Shown: positions 18,266 through 27,015 of the stretch, one piece after another | Layout: every line of letters begins with the position of its first letter | Numbering within the stretch: position 1 is the stretch's first letter | Source of the DNA: Akkermansiaceae bacterium | GTDB lineage: Bacteria > Verrucomicrobiota > Verrucomicrobiia > Verrucomicrobiales > Akkermansiaceae | Assembly: GCA_018402445.1 (NCBI GenBank) | Contig: JAGYIT010000006.1 | Coordinates: 124,001 to 188,000 of the forward strand | Direction of reading: 5' to 3' | Length of the DNA: 64,000 nt | Made by a program: the position numbers and the translations under genes | Notes under the pieces: generated by a model | Seen by the model: the letters and a program-made list of their open reading frames with translations, nothing else | What the model was told of the DNA's origin: nothing | The model's database searches: none

Positions 18266-18958
18266 TCAAGGTATCATACCGGAGGCGCGGTAGGAAAAGA
18301 AAGCGCTCCGTCCCGGGGCGGGGCGGCCGATGATGACGTGGTCGATGATGCGGATCTGCATCAGCTCGGCGGCCTGGATGAGCTTCGTGGTGATCCTGTC
18401 GTCGGCGGTGCTGGGTGTGGGATCGCCGGAGGGGTGGTTGTGGATGAGGATGAAGCCGAAGGCGTTGCGGGTGATCACAGGCCGCATGATCTCGCGCGGG
18501 TGCGCGGTGGTCTCGTTAACAGAGCCGACCGAGATGGTGGTCGTGCTGGTGTGCTCAAGGCGTGTGTTCACCGTGACCACGAGCGCGCTCTCGTTCGGTA
18601 AGGCGCCGAGCTGGTGGCAGAAATGCTCGTAGATCCGCTCCGGCGTATCGAGCGGCACGCTGCGGATCTGCTCCCGCGAAAGCCTGCTGCCCAGCTCGAA
18701 CGCGGCGGCAAGCTTGCACGCCTTCGCTAGCCCGATGCCCTTGTTGTTCATGTATTCGGAAACCGGCAGCCGGCCCAGCTCCTGCAAGCCGCCATACTTT
18801 TCCAGGAGGTCACCCGCAACCTGGATCACGTTCCGACCGATCAGCCCGGAAGTCAGGAAAATCGCCATGAGCTCGGCGTTGCTCAATGAAGCCGCGCCAT
18901 ACTTGTAGATCTTCTCGCGGGGGAGGTCTTGGTCGGCGCTATCGTTGAGTAAAGACAT
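18266..18958 (-). CDS. radC: RadC family JAB-domain protein
   Basis: The 230-residue protein has an N-terminal helix-hairpin-helix-like part (SNAELMAIFLTSG, GIGLAKACKLAAAFELG) and a C-terminal JAB/MPN metalloprotease-like domain with the metal motif HNHPSGDPTPSTAD (H-x-H-x7-D type) preceded by an upstream glutamate. RadC was once linked to DNA repair, but that role is disputed; JAMM-type hydrolase activity is the structural expectation. The ATG at 18958 starts at MSLLND. It lies in a row with yicC on the same strand. Confidence 0.93.
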   Translation of the reverse strand: MSLLNDSADQDLPREKIYKYGAASLSNAELMAIFLTSGLIGRNVIQVAGDLLEKYGGLQELGRLPVSEYMNNKGIGLAKACKLAAAFELGSRLSREQIRSVPLDTPERIYEHFCHQLGALPNESALVVTVNTRLEHTSTTTISVGSVNETTAHPREIMRPVITRNAFGFILIHNHPSGDPTPSTADDRITTKLIQAAELMQIRIIDHVIIGRPAPGRSAFFSYRASGMIP

Positions 18959-18989
18959 GATGATCGGAAATCCTCGGATACGCAAAAGT

Positions 18990-19871
18990 TCACTCGATGT
19001 TCTGGATCTGTTCGCGCAGCTTTTCCAGCTCCGTTTTCGCCTCCACGACGGTCTGCGCGACGAGTGCGTCGTTGGACTTGGAGCCGATGGTGTTGAACTC
19101 GCGGAAGAGTTCCTGGCAGAGGAAATCGAGCGAACGTCCCGCCGAGTCGGGGGCGTCGATGTATCCGTGGAACTTCGCGAAATGGGAATGCAGGCGGGTG
19201 ATTTCCTCGGAGATATCGCAGCGGTCGGCGAAGAGCGCGATTTCGCGGACGAGGCGCTCGTCGTCCAGCTCCAGCGGGATGCCGAGGTCGGAGAGGCGTT
19301 TCATCAGCAGCTCCCGTTGCCGGATGGGGCGGGAGGGTTCGTGATCCGCGATGATCCGGGTGAAGGCCATGAGCTGCCCGAGACGGGCGAGGAAATCATC
19401 GCGCAGGTGCCTGCCCTCTGCGGCGCGCATCGTGTCGAGGTTCGCGAGCGCCTGCCCGAGCGCGGGCGAAATCACCTCCCATGCCTCGTCGGGATCAACG
19501 GCCTCCACCTCGCCGATCTCCAGAATGCCCGGTTGCCGCAGGTAATCCGCCGGAGCGGGCAGAAGCTGCCGACCGATGATCAGCGAGAGATCGGAAAACG
19601 CCGACTCGAACGAACGCGCCAGCGCGGGATTGATGCGGATCTGGTCGGAAACATCGCCATCAAGCCGTTCGAGTTTGATCGAGAGCTGCACCCGTCCGCG
19701 CGAGATGTGGGGAAGTGTCGCCTGCCGCACGCGTCCTTCAAGGCCTTGGATCTGGCGCGGCAGGTTCACCACGATCTCAGCCTGCTTGCGGTTTACCGAG
19801 GCCGCCTCGACGTTTGCCGTCCATCCTGCGGTGTTGTGGGTGCCACGGCCGAAGCCGGTCATTGATTGCAT
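18990..19871 (-). CDS. yicC: YicC/YloC family endoribonuclease
   Basis: The 293-residue protein begins MQSMTGFGRG, the signature start of the YicC family, and ends with the conserved DFLCQELFREFNTIGSKSND and VVEAKTELEKLREQIQNIE. YicC has been shown in E. coli to be an endoribonuclease acting on small RNAs. In many bacteria it precedes gmk; here the downstream neighbour is radC instead. Family assignment is certain. Confidence 0.95.
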   Translation of the reverse strand: MQSMTGFGRGTHNTAGWTANVEAASVNRKQAEIVVNLPRQIQGLEGRVRQATLPHISRGRVQLSIKLERLDGDVSDQIRINPALARSFESAFSDLSLIIGRQLLPAPADYLRQPGILEIGEVEAVDPDEAWEVISPALGQALANLDTMRAAEGRHLRDDFLARLGQLMAFTRIIADHEPSRPIRQRELLMKRLSDLGIPLELDDERLVREIALFADRCDISEEITRLHSHFAKFHGYIDAPDSAGRSLDFLCQELFREFNTIGSKSNDALVAQTVVEAKTELEKLREQIQNIE

Positions 19872-19937
19872 GGGTGCGATTCAAAAGCCCCGGGCATAGG
19901 TTGTCGATTGTGGACTTGTCGCGTAAGCACCGTTTCC

Positions 19938-21410
19938 TCACTTCAGGAGAGCGAGGATGGGAGCGGGATAGACTCCGAACACCAGCGTGAGCGCGGTGAG
20001 GGCAGCGATGGAGATTTTGGAAATCGCGGGGAGGGGGATGGCGGTGGAGTCGCTGGCCTCGATCCACCACATGGCGCGGATCGTCTTGAAATAGTAGTAG
20101 AAACCGGCGGCTGCGGCGATGACGGCGATGGCGAGTCCCGCCCAGAGGTGAGCCCCGGCGGCGAGCTGGAAGACGAAGAATTTTCCGATGAAACCGGCGG
20201 TGAGCGGCACGCCTGCGAGAGCGGCTAAGAGGATGGTCATGGCCAGCGCGAGGAGCGGGTTGCTTTTTCCGAGGCCGTTGAAATCGGTGATCGCCTCGCC
20301 GTCGCGGTGGATGCGGATCTGGGCGAGGACGAAGAACACGCCCATGGTCATCAGCAGGTAGGTGGCGAGGTAGAAGGAAACGGCCTCCACGGAGGAGATG
20401 GAGGTTGCGGTGCCCGGCGACCATGCGGCGAGCGCGAGGATCAGGAATCCGGCGTGCGCGATGGAGGAGTAGGCGAGCAGGCGCTTGAGGTTTGTTTGCG
20501 GAATGGCGGCGAGATTCCCGTAAAGGAGGGTCGCGCCGGCGAGGAGGAGAAGAATGGTCAGCACTTGGTTGCGGACAGGGGAGGTCTCGCCGAGAAAGGG
20601 GGTGAGGAAACGGATCAACACGATGAACCCAGCCGCCTTCGAGCCGACGGAGAGGAAGGCAGTGGTGGGGGTGGGAGCGCCCTGATAGACATCGGGGATC
20701 CACATCTGCATGGGGAACGCGCCGACCTTGAAGCCGAGCGCGACGAGCACGAGGGCGATGCCGAAAAGAAGGGGCACGGTATTCTCCATGGCCGCGATTT
20801 TTTCCGGCATGAGATCGAGGCGCATGGTGCCGGTGGCCCCATAGACCCAGGCGATGCCATAGACGAGGAAAGCGGTACTCATCGCGCCGAGGATGAGGTG
20901 TTTCGCACCCGCCTCAAGGGAGCCGACGTTGCGGCGCATGTAGGCGACGAGGATGTAGAAGGTGATGGTGACCAGTTCCAGCGCGACGAAGGCACCTGCC
21001 AAGTCTTTCGCGGAGGCCATCCACATCATCCCGGCGCAGGCGAAAACGGGGAGGCAGTAGAACTCGCCGGTGCCGTTCTCCGAGGTGGGATCCGCCGTGT
21101 AGCGAGAGAGGATTTTCCGGTAATCGATGGCCATCAGCAGCACCAGGATCGTGACGAGCAGGGCGAAGGCCTTGTAGAAACGGGCGAGGGAATCAAATTG
21201 GTAGAAGTTCCATAGCGGCCAGCCTGCCCAGGTGGAGTCGGGTTTCGCATCCGGGCCGATTGCGAAGAACGTGGTGATCAGAATGAGAGCGAGGCCGATG
21301 GCTCCGGCAAAGCCAACCCAAGCCTTTTGCTTCGAAGGGACGAAGGCTTCGGCCAAAAGGATGACGAGGCCGAGGGCGACGGTGAGGGCTTCCAGATAAT
21401 AAGCGGGCAT
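19938..21410 (-). CDS. nuoN: NADH-quinone oxidoreductase subunit N
   Basis: A 490-residue antiporter-like membrane subunit of respiratory complex I. About 14 hydrophobic helices are visible, with conserved features such as ALELVTITFYILVAYMRR, KVGAFPMQMWIPDVYQGAPTP (the helix-7 lysine/proline region) and AGVPLTAGFIGKFFVFQ. It follows nuoM with a 77-base gap that contains a heptamer array. Other nuo genes are not next to the pair within this window. Confidence 0.95.
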   Translation of the reverse strand: MPAYYLEALTVALGLVILLAEAFVPSKQKAWVGFAGAIGLALILITTFFAIGPDAKPDSTWAGWPLWNFYQFDSLARFYKAFALLVTILVLLMAIDYRKILSRYTADPTSENGTGEFYCLPVFACAGMMWMASAKDLAGAFVALELVTITFYILVAYMRRNVGSLEAGAKHLILGAMSTAFLVYGIAWVYGATGTMRLDLMPEKIAAMENTVPLLFGIALVLVALGFKVGAFPMQMWIPDVYQGAPTPTTAFLSVGSKAAGFIVLIRFLTPFLGETSPVRNQVLTILLLLAGATLLYGNLAAIPQTNLKRLLAYSSIAHAGFLILALAAWSPGTATSISSVEAVSFYLATYLLMTMGVFFVLAQIRIHRDGEAITDFNGLGKSNPLLALAMTILLAALAGVPLTAGFIGKFFVFQLAAGAHLWAGLAIAVIAAAAGFYYYFKTIRAMWWIEASDSTAIPLPAISKISIAALTALTLVFGVYPAPILALLK

Positions 21411-21423
21411 GGCGGGGAAAATT

Positions 21424-21493
21424 GTAGTTATTCGTTAGTGGTTATTCGTTAAAAGTGTTCTCCCAAATAACTTCTAACAAATAACATTTAACT
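21424..21493. repeat. heptamer-phased repeat between nuoM and nuoN
   Basis: Ten successive 7-base units can be read on the plus strand: gtagtta, ttcgtta, gtggtta, ttcgtta, aaagtgt, tctccca, aataact, tctaaca, aataaca, tttaact. The left four and right four are themselves inverted relatives (ttcgtta against taaca-type units), so the array is partly palindromic around the middle. It begins 14 bases upstream of the nuoN start and runs into the nuoM stop codon. Confidence 0.6.
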
Positions 21494-22924
21494 CTTCAGA
21501 AGATTCAGGAGGAGGTTGGGGTAGAGGCCGACGGCGAGGAGGGCTACGGTGAGGAGGACAGCGGGGATGTGGTCGGCGAGGGTGAGGTCGGCGGCGTTCT
21601 CGGTGGATTTCACGGCGGGGCCCTGGAAAATATTCCGGTAGGCGCGGAGCATATAGACAGCGGAGATCACCACGCCCCAGATCGCGAGGATGCAGGCGAT
21701 CTGGACGGGGCCGAGGCCGTTGGCGGGGACGTAGTTCTCGAAGGCGGAGAGGAAAACGAGCACCTCGCCGGAGAAGTTCGCGAGGCCGGGGAGACCGATG
21801 GAGGCCATTGCGGCGATGCCGAAGAGGAACGCCATCGCGGGGGCGGATTTCGCAAGGCCGCCCATGTCGGAAAGATCCAGCGAGCCGGTGCTGCGCTCAA
21901 TCCTATCCGCAAGGCCAAACAATAGCGCGATGGAAACGCCGTGCGCGAACATCAGCACGACGGCGGCGGGGAGGGCGAGGGTGTTGCCGGGCACGGCGAT
22001 CAGCGCGGCGATGGCCAGGAAGATGTAGCCCATGTGCATCACCGAGGAATTGCCGAGCAGGGTGTCGAGGCGCTTCTGGGAAAGGGTCACGAAGCCGACC
22101 CACAGGATGTTTCCCAACAACAGCACGAGCAGCGGCGTGAGCCATGCCTGCAGGCCTTCCGGCACGAGCGGCACGGCGACGCGAAGCAAACCGTAGAGTC
22201 CGAATTTTTTCAGCACCCCGGCGTGGAGCATCGCGGTCGGGGCAGGGGCGCTGGCGTAGGCGGGCGCGGCCCAGGAGTGGAACGGGAACAGCGAAACGAG
22301 CGTGCCGAAGCCGATGATCAGCAGCGCGGCGATGCCTTTCTGCGCGGCGGGGTCGATGGTGCCGGTGAGGTTCTTGATCTCCCGCATGTCGAAGGTGCCC
22401 GCCAGCGAGGCCAGCCACACCAGCCCGGCCAGCAGCACCAGTGAACCGAGTCCGAGGTAGATAGTGATTTTCCAGGCAATCCCGCGCCGGTCGCCGCGGC
22501 CGAGGATGCCGATCATCAGGAAAGTAGGGATCAGCGCCATTTCGTGGAAGGCGTAGAAGAAGAACAGGTCGGTGGAGGCGAAGGCTCCAATGGCTCCCGC
22601 GGCGATCAGCAGGGAGGAGCCGTAGTAGAGTTTTTCGCGGCCTTCCGGTGCTTTCCCGGAAAGCACGGCGGCGAGCGTCACGATCACGGAAAGGACGACC
22701 ATCACCACGCTCATCCCATCGAGATAGCCGAAGCCGAGGTGCAGGGCGGGCTTTGCCAAAACGGGTAGGGAAAAACTCCAAATCTGCTCCTTCCAGCAGA
22801 ACACCGAGCCGAGGCCGAGGACGAGATTCAGCGCGGAGGCCGCGATGGCCGTGAGCCGGGCCGGAGCGCCAAGAAGGATCGCGAGGAAAGCGAGGATGGG
22901 CAGGGCGACGAGAAGGATGAGCAT
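21488..22924 (-). CDS. nuoM: NADH-quinone oxidoreductase subunit M
   Basis: A 478-residue proton-pumping, antiporter-like subunit of complex I. Diagnostic segments include FFYAFHEMALIPTFLMIG (helix 5 glutamate), LVSLFPFHSWAAPAYASAPAPTAMLHAGVLKK (helix 7 region, quoted in part: FHSWAAPAYASAP) and SIGLPGLANFSGE. The ATG at 22924 starts at MLILLVALP; a start further upstream would add a hydrophilic leader not seen in NuoM. It is the first gene of a nuoMN pair. Confidence 0.95.
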   Translation of the reverse strand: MLILLVALPILAFLAILLGAPARLTAIAASALNLVLGLGSVFCWKEQIWSFSLPVLAKPALHLGFGYLDGMSVVMVVLSVIVTLAAVLSGKAPEGREKLYYGSSLLIAAGAIGAFASTDLFFFYAFHEMALIPTFLMIGILGRGDRRGIAWKITIYLGLGSLVLLAGLVWLASLAGTFDMREIKNLTGTIDPAAQKGIAALLIIGFGTLVSLFPFHSWAAPAYASAPAPTAMLHAGVLKKFGLYGLLRVAVPLVPEGLQAWLTPLLVLLLGNILWVGFVTLSQKRLDTLLGNSSVMHMGYIFLAIAALIAVPGNTLALPAAVVLMFAHGVSIALLFGLADRIERSTGSLDLSDMGGLAKSAPAMAFLFGIAAMASIGLPGLANFSGEVLVFLSAFENYVPANGLGPVQIACILAIWGVVISAVYMLRAYRNIFQGPAVKSTENAADLTLADHIPAVLLTVALLAVGLYPNLLLNLLKS

Positions 22925-23220
22925 GGGAAAAAAGGGCGGGTGGCGGAGGTTCCGTGGCGGCAGGGCGAATACAGCGAACTTGCGGCCATGCGGGAAGGGC
23001 AAAATCGGGGATTTTTCCACATAACGGAAACCCGGACTTCATGCTGACTGCCGCCACCAGCCCACCAACGAAGATTCGCCCTCGATCTCATCCTCCCACT
23101 TCTCATGCCTAGGAATCTTTTCGAATGTCAGTCTTCCACCCTCGGCACGAACTGGAAATGGGCACGAAATTTCCCGCTTGCCGGAGGATACGAGCTTTGG
23201 TTGCTTGTCGCGCGGCATGT

Positions 23221-23295
23221 GCCGCTGTAGCTCAGGGGTAGAGCAGCTCATTCGTAATGAGCAGGTCGTCGGTTCGAATCCGACCAGCGGCTCCA
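23221..23295 (+). tRNA. tRNA-Thr (CGT)
   Basis: A complete cloverleaf: acceptor GCCGCTG pairing with CAGCGGC, D-loop AGCTCAGGGGTAGAGC, anticodon stem GCTCA/TGAGC with loop TTCGTAA (anticodon CGT, reading ACG), T-arm GTCGGTTCGAATCCGAC, and an encoded CCA end. Confidence 0.96.
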
Positions 23296-23416
23296 TATTT
23301 TTAATTTCACGCGACTCATTACGGTTCTGGTTGTTTTTGATGATTTTTTAAATAGGTGCGGATTGATAATCAAAATATCTTTGCGAATTTAAGTATTTAA
23401 CTTCCAATGGTAACTC

Positions 23417-24067
23417 GTGCCTGATTTCACTTTTGAAGACAACCTTGCAGCCTCCGGATTCGCGCGGGTGGCGGGCGTTGACGAGGCGGGTCGTGGCCCC
23501 TTGGCAGGGCCGGTAGCGGCCGCGGCGGTCATCTTACCGAGAGGTTTTTCTTGTCCGCTTCTCGACGATTCCAAAAAGCTCACAAAACGGCGGAGGGAAA
23601 TTGTTTATTCGGAGATCATAGAAAACCCAGCCGTCGTCTGGGCCGTTGCTATGGTCGGACCAGAGGAGATCGATGAACTTAATATCCTCCGCGCGACCCA
23701 CAAAGCAATGGCACTGACACTAGCATCGCTTTCCGAAAAGCCCGACATCGCGCTGGTGGACGGTCTGCCGGTGAAAGGCCTGCCGGTTCCGCATGAGGCC
23801 TTGGTGAAAGGCGACGCGCTCTCGCTTTCGATCGCTGCGGCGAGCGTGATTGCGAAGGTGACAAGGGATCGTTTTATGGCAAGAATCGATTCAGAGTTTC
23901 CCGCGTATGGCTTTGCTAAGCACCAGGGCTATGGCACGCGGGAGCATCTCGAAGCACTCAGGAAACATGGGCCTTGCCGCTATCATCGTCGCTCGTTTCA
24001 GCCGGTATCTCAACTCGCCCTACAGGCAGGGGAAGGGAGCCAGCGGCACGAGGAAGTGGACGGGTGA
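23417..24067 (+). CDS. rnhB: ribonuclease HII
   Basis: RNase HII removes ribonucleotides and RNA primers from RNA/DNA hybrids. The 216-residue protein has the active-site start VAGVDEAGRGPLAGPV (D22, E23), the LDDSKKL segment, a catalytic Asp in IALVDGLPV, and AAASVIAKVTRDR with HQGYGTREHLEAL near the end. The start is GTG at 23417. The last 101 bases overlap the start of yraN. Confidence 0.96.
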   Translation: MPDFTFEDNLAASGFARVAGVDEAGRGPLAGPVAAAAVILPRGFSCPLLDDSKKLTKRRREIVYSEIIENPAVVWAVAMVGPEEIDELNILRATHKAMALTLASLSEKPDIALVDGLPVKGLPVPHEALVKGDALSLSIAAASVIAKVTRDRFMARIDSEFPAYGFAKHQGYGTREHLEALRKHGPCRYHRRSFQPVSQLALQAGEGSQRHEEVDG

Positions 24068-24428
24068 CTACGGCGAGAACGTCGCAGCCGACTGGCTGCG
24101 CGCCCGCAATGCCAAGGTACTCGCTAGGAATTTTAAGGGTAGGCGGGGAGGGGAGGTGGATATCGTGGCACGGGAAGGGAGGCAGCTTCTTTTCATTGAG
24201 GTGAAGACACGGAAGAAGGACGCCAAGATCCGCGGGCTTTCCGCCGTGAACCGCAAGAAGCGAGCCCTGATCAAGCGCGGCGCGAACGAATGGCTGCGCA
24301 GGCTGGGGAGTCGGAACTTGCCATGGCGGTTCGATGTCATCGAGGTCGAGGTGGCGGAGGGTGAGAAGCCCAAGGTGACACAGATCGAGAATGTGTTCGG
24401 AAATGATTCGCCGCCGCGAAAATGGTGA
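23967..24428 (+). CDS. yraN: UPF0102 / YraN family nuclease-like protein
   Basis: A 153-residue protein with the YraN restriction-endonuclease-like fold: GDYGENVAADWLRARNAKVLARNF, then GGEVDIVAREGRQLLFIEVKTRK (the D-x-E-x-K catalytic-type core) and INRKKRA-like VNRKKRALIKRGA. Function is unknown; the gene is commonly next to rnhB, as here. The ATG at 23967 overlaps rnhB by 101 bases; a later start would shorten a non-conserved leader, so the exact start is uncertain. Confidence 0.88.
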   Translation: MGLAAIIVARFSRYLNSPYRQGKGASGTRKWTGDYGENVAADWLRARNAKVLARNFKGRRGGEVDIVAREGRQLLFIEVKTRKKDAKIRGLSAVNRKKRALIKRGANEWLRRLGSRNLPWRFDVIEVEVAEGEKPKVTQIENVFGNDSPPRKW

Positions 24429-24489
24429 TTGCCAACTTCGCGCGGGCATGGTTGGTTTTCTGCCCGCTCGCAAGGGCGGTTTTCAAAGT

Positions 24490-24576
24490 GCGCGCGTGGC
24501 GGAATTGGTAGACGCGCTAGATTCAGGTTCTAGTACTCGCAAGGGTGTTCAGGTTCGAGTCCTGTCGCGCGCACCA
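24490..24576 (+). tRNA. tRNA-Leu (CAG)
   Basis: A class II tRNA of 87 bases. Acceptor GCGCGCG pairs with CGCGCGC; anticodon stem CTAGA/TCTAG encloses loop TTCAGGT (anticodon CAG, reading CUG); a long variable arm (TACTCGCAAGGGTG region) is present; T-arm TTCGAGTC is normal; A discriminator and encoded CCA follow. Confidence 0.95.
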
Positions 24577-24614
24577 TCCCCCCGGTGCAGAGGACCCGGT
24601 GCAGAGGGTGTGCT

Positions 24615-24636
24615 GGCCGGTTGCCGGGCGTTTTTT
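24615..24636 (+). terminator. possible intrinsic terminator after tRNA-Leu
   Basis: The sequence ccgg-ttg-ccgg forms a short 4-bp stem and is followed by gcg and six T residues. The stem is weak, but position and T-tract suit termination of the tRNA-Leu transcript. Confidence 0.4.
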
Positions 24637-24642
24637 CGATAC

Positions 24643-24663
24643 AAAAAAACCGCCTTGCGGCGG
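24643..24663 (-). terminator. intrinsic terminator of tRNA-Lys transcript
   Basis: On the minus strand the stem CCGCC-gcaa-GGCGG is followed directly by seven T residues, 16 bases beyond the 3' end of tRNA-Lys. This is a standard rho-independent terminator layout. Confidence 0.75.
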
Positions 24664-24678
24664 CGTTAAGAAGAGAAG

Positions 24679-24751
24679 TACGCAGACTGGGACTCGAACC
24701 CAGGACCAATTGGTTAAAAGCCAACTGCTCTACCAACTGAGCTATCTGCGC
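24679..24751 (-). tRNA. tRNA-Lys (TTT)
   Basis: A 73-base cloverleaf on the minus strand: acceptor GCGCAGA pairs with TCTGCGT (one G-U), D-arm AGCTCAGTTGGTAGAGC, anticodon loop CTTTTAA (anticodon TTT), T-arm CTGGGTTCGAGTCCCAG, discriminator A. The CCA end is not encoded, unlike the Thr and Leu tRNAs nearby. Confidence 0.96.
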
Positions 24752-24954
24752 GTTGGATTTGCCTCCTTTCAGCGGCGGGGCGGGAAATTAGGGGATGGGG
24801 GCGGAAGTTGGCAAGCTCATTTTGGGGAAAAAGATTCACTGGTGCCCGTCCGCGAAACGGGCGGGATCCGCCGCGGGGCGATGGATGTGGAGGAAGGCGA
24901 TATCGGCCGATTCGGCGGCGGCCTTGTCTGCGCTGACCTTGTCCGCGCGGAATA

Positions 24955-25710
24955 TCAATAGCGGACATTTTCCAGATAGAGGCCGTCGGCGGGGGCGCAG
25001 AGGGGGGCTTTACCGTGGGGTAGGCCGGGCGGCTGGTCGAGGAGGATCGCCAAATCATCGGGGCGGAGGCGCCCTTGTGCGGCTTTGACCGCGGAGCCGG
25101 CCAGCATGCGCACCATCTTGTAGAGGAAGCCGTCGCCGGAAAAGGTCAGGCGGTATCCGTCGGGCAGTGTTTCGAGATCGGCGGAGCGGATGGTGCGGAC
25201 GTAATCTGTGTCTTCCTGCTCATTTCCCCGGTAGGCGGCGAAGGCATGGAAGTCATGTGGTCCGAGGAATAGGGCGAGTGCTCGGGCGAGGACATCGGCG
25301 TCGAGGAGGCGGGGCAGGTGCCAGGCGAGACCGGCCTTTAGCGGGGGCAGGACGGGGTCGGTGCAGATGTCGTAGCGGTAGGTTTTTCCGGTGGCGGAGA
25401 AACGGGCGTGGAAATCGGGGGGGACTTCCTCGCAGGCCATCACGCGGATGGTGGCGGGGAGTTTCGTATTGAGCGCGGGCACCCAGTTGTAGGGGTTCAT
25501 GTTGGAGCCGTCCGGTGCGTCGAAGTGGGCGGTCTGGCCGAGGGCGTGGACGCCGGTGTCAGTGCGGCCGGAGCCATGAAGCCGCAGCGGTTCCTTGGCC
25601 ACGACCTCCAAGGCCTCGTTAAGGATGTCCTGCACGGTGTTACCGCCGACCTGTGATTGCCAGCCAAGGAAGGGGCGTCCGTCGTAGGCGATGGTCAGTT
25701 TGAGCCTCAT
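24955..25710 (-). CDS. truA: tRNA pseudouridine(38-40) synthase
   Basis: TruA isomerises uridines 38-40 in the anticodon arm. The 251-residue protein opens with LKLTIAYDGRPFLGWQ and carries the catalytic aspartate in GSGRTDTGVHALGQ, then FHARFSATGKTYRY and GDGFLYKMVRMLAG. Length is typical. Its ATG overlaps the stop of ruvX by 4 bases (ATGA), so the two are co-translated. It sits close to a tRNA-Lys gene, with no functional implication. Confidence 0.96.
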   Translation of the reverse strand: MRLKLTIAYDGRPFLGWQSQVGGNTVQDILNEALEVVAKEPLRLHGSGRTDTGVHALGQTAHFDAPDGSNMNPYNWVPALNTKLPATIRVMACEEVPPDFHARFSATGKTYRYDICTDPVLPPLKAGLAWHLPRLLDADVLARALALFLGPHDFHAFAAYRGNEQEDTDYVRTIRSADLETLPDGYRLTFSGDGFLYKMVRMLAGSAVKAAQGRLRPDDLAILLDQPPGLPHGKAPLCAPADGLYLENVRY

Positions 25711-26162
25711 GAGATTTCCCCCATCCAGCGGTTCAGGATCTCGACGGCGGCGGCTTGGTCGATGATGCCTTTCTGTTGGTGCGTTTTGCGGCCGGCCTCG
25801 CGGAGTTTTTCCGAAGCGTCAGAGGTGGTATAGCTTTCGTCCACGAAAACTATGGGGATCTGAGGCATCGAGACGGCGAGCCTTGTGGCGAAGGCTCGGA
25901 CTTTTTTCGCGGAGTCGCCTTCGGATCCGTCGAGCCGCAGGGGCAAGCCGACCACCAGCGTTTTCACTTTCCGTTTGGCGGCGATTTCGCGGATGCGGGG
26001 TAGGGGATCGCGGTGTGAGAGGGGGATCGTCTCCACGGGATGAGCCATGATTCCGAAATCATCCGTGGCGGCGAGGCCGATGCGTGCGTCGCCGAAGTCC
26101 ACGCCGAGGGCGGGGTGCGGGGAGGCTGCGGGGTCGAGGGGGTTGTGGAAATCCGTTTTCAA
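25707..26162 (-). CDS. ruvX: Holliday junction resolvase-like protein RuvX/YqgF
   Basis: The 151-residue RNase H-fold protein has GVDFGDARIGLAATD at the N-terminus, LVVGLPLRLDGSEGD, and VDESYTTSDASEKL with QQKGIIDQAAAVEIL near the end, all standard for YqgF. In E. coli YqgF acts in 16S rRNA pre-processing; resolvase activity has also been reported in other bacteria. It is first gene of a two-gene unit with truA. Confidence 0.93.
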   Translation of the reverse strand: MKTDFHNPLDPAASPHPALGVDFGDARIGLAATDDFGIMAHPVETIPLSHRDPLPRIREIAAKRKVKTLVVGLPLRLDGSEGDSAKKVRAFATRLAVSMPQIPIVFVDESYTTSDASEKLREAGRKTHQQKGIIDQAAAVEILNRWMGEIS

Positions 26163-26256
26163 GAGGCGGTGGCAGCATCATCCGGGAAAGCCAAGGCGAT
26201 CAAGCTTCCCGGAATGGAAATTGCGCGCCCGGCGTTTCTGGGTAATTTTGTCCGCG

Positions 26257-26600
26257 ATGAAAATCCTGCTGTTTTTCCTGATGCTCGGAGCCGCCGCCCA
26301 TGCCGGGATCAGTGCCAAGATCGTCGAGGCTGCGCGGAAACAGATCGGCGTGACCTTGAGTTATGATCCCGCCTACGCCGCGATGACATATCCCGGCGGC
26401 GATGTCTCGAAGGCGGTGTTCCTACCCGGTGATCTCGTGACCGCACAGCGCCTCCGCATCTCCCGCACATCATGATCGTGAGCGACAGTAAAAACGCGCA
26501 AGGCCTGCCGCGGGTGATCCACAACATCGGCGGCGGCACTCGCGAGGAGGAGCGGCTCAAGGATTTTCCACTGACCGGGCATTTCCGGTGGAAAGAGTGA
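26257..26600 (+). pseudogene. DUF1287 protein, internally deleted and frameshifted
   Basis: The N-terminal half reads MKILLFFLMLGAAAHAG (signal peptide) then ARKQIGVTLSYDPAY and YPGGDV, the start of a DUF1287 protein. It then jumps directly to LPGDLVT, which in the family lies about 65-75 residues later, so the middle including the conserved CTD segment is missing. Soon after, the frame shifts: the family C-terminus continues in another frame as PHIMIVSDSKNAQ, RVIHNIGGGTREE and LTGHFRW, ending at 26600. The frame as read stops at 26475. It is a dead gene copy. Confidence 0.8.
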
Positions 26601-26804
26601 CGGATCACTGTGAGGTGGTTTGAGGAACACCTCAGACTAACGCGCGGGCTGATTTTACCGCCGGTCAGTGGATTTTTTTAAAACTATCGCCTTGACGCTG
26701 GAGGTGTAGCCCTCTTCATTCCGCCCGCCCGTGAAATTTCGCGTGTGCCCAGCTAATAGGTGAATTGTCTCCAGACATCCCGTTCCAAAGCCTCCTCGTT
26801 CCCC

Positions 26805-27015
26805 ATGCCTTCCACCAAACCGACCGCTAAACAACCCGCCGCCAAAAAGCCGACCAAGGCCGTCCCCAAGGCCGTCCCCAAGGCCGCTTCGGCGAAAAAA
26901 GCGCCCGCTCCCAAGTCGGCTCCCGCGAAGAAAGCTCCTGTCAATAAAGCGCCCGCCAAGCCCGCGCCCAAGAAGCCCGCGCCCAAGAAGCCCGAGGTGA
27001 AGAAGCCCGAGGTGA

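Noticed and set aside
23039..23296. Minus-strand frame starting MEPLVGFEPTTCSL
   Set aside because: It is the antisense of tRNA-Thr; this type of spurious peptide is often mis-annotated next to tRNAs.
24530..24736. Minus-strand frame MVEQLAFNQLVLGSS
   Set aside because: It is read through the tRNA-Leu/tRNA-Lys region and has no protein-like features.
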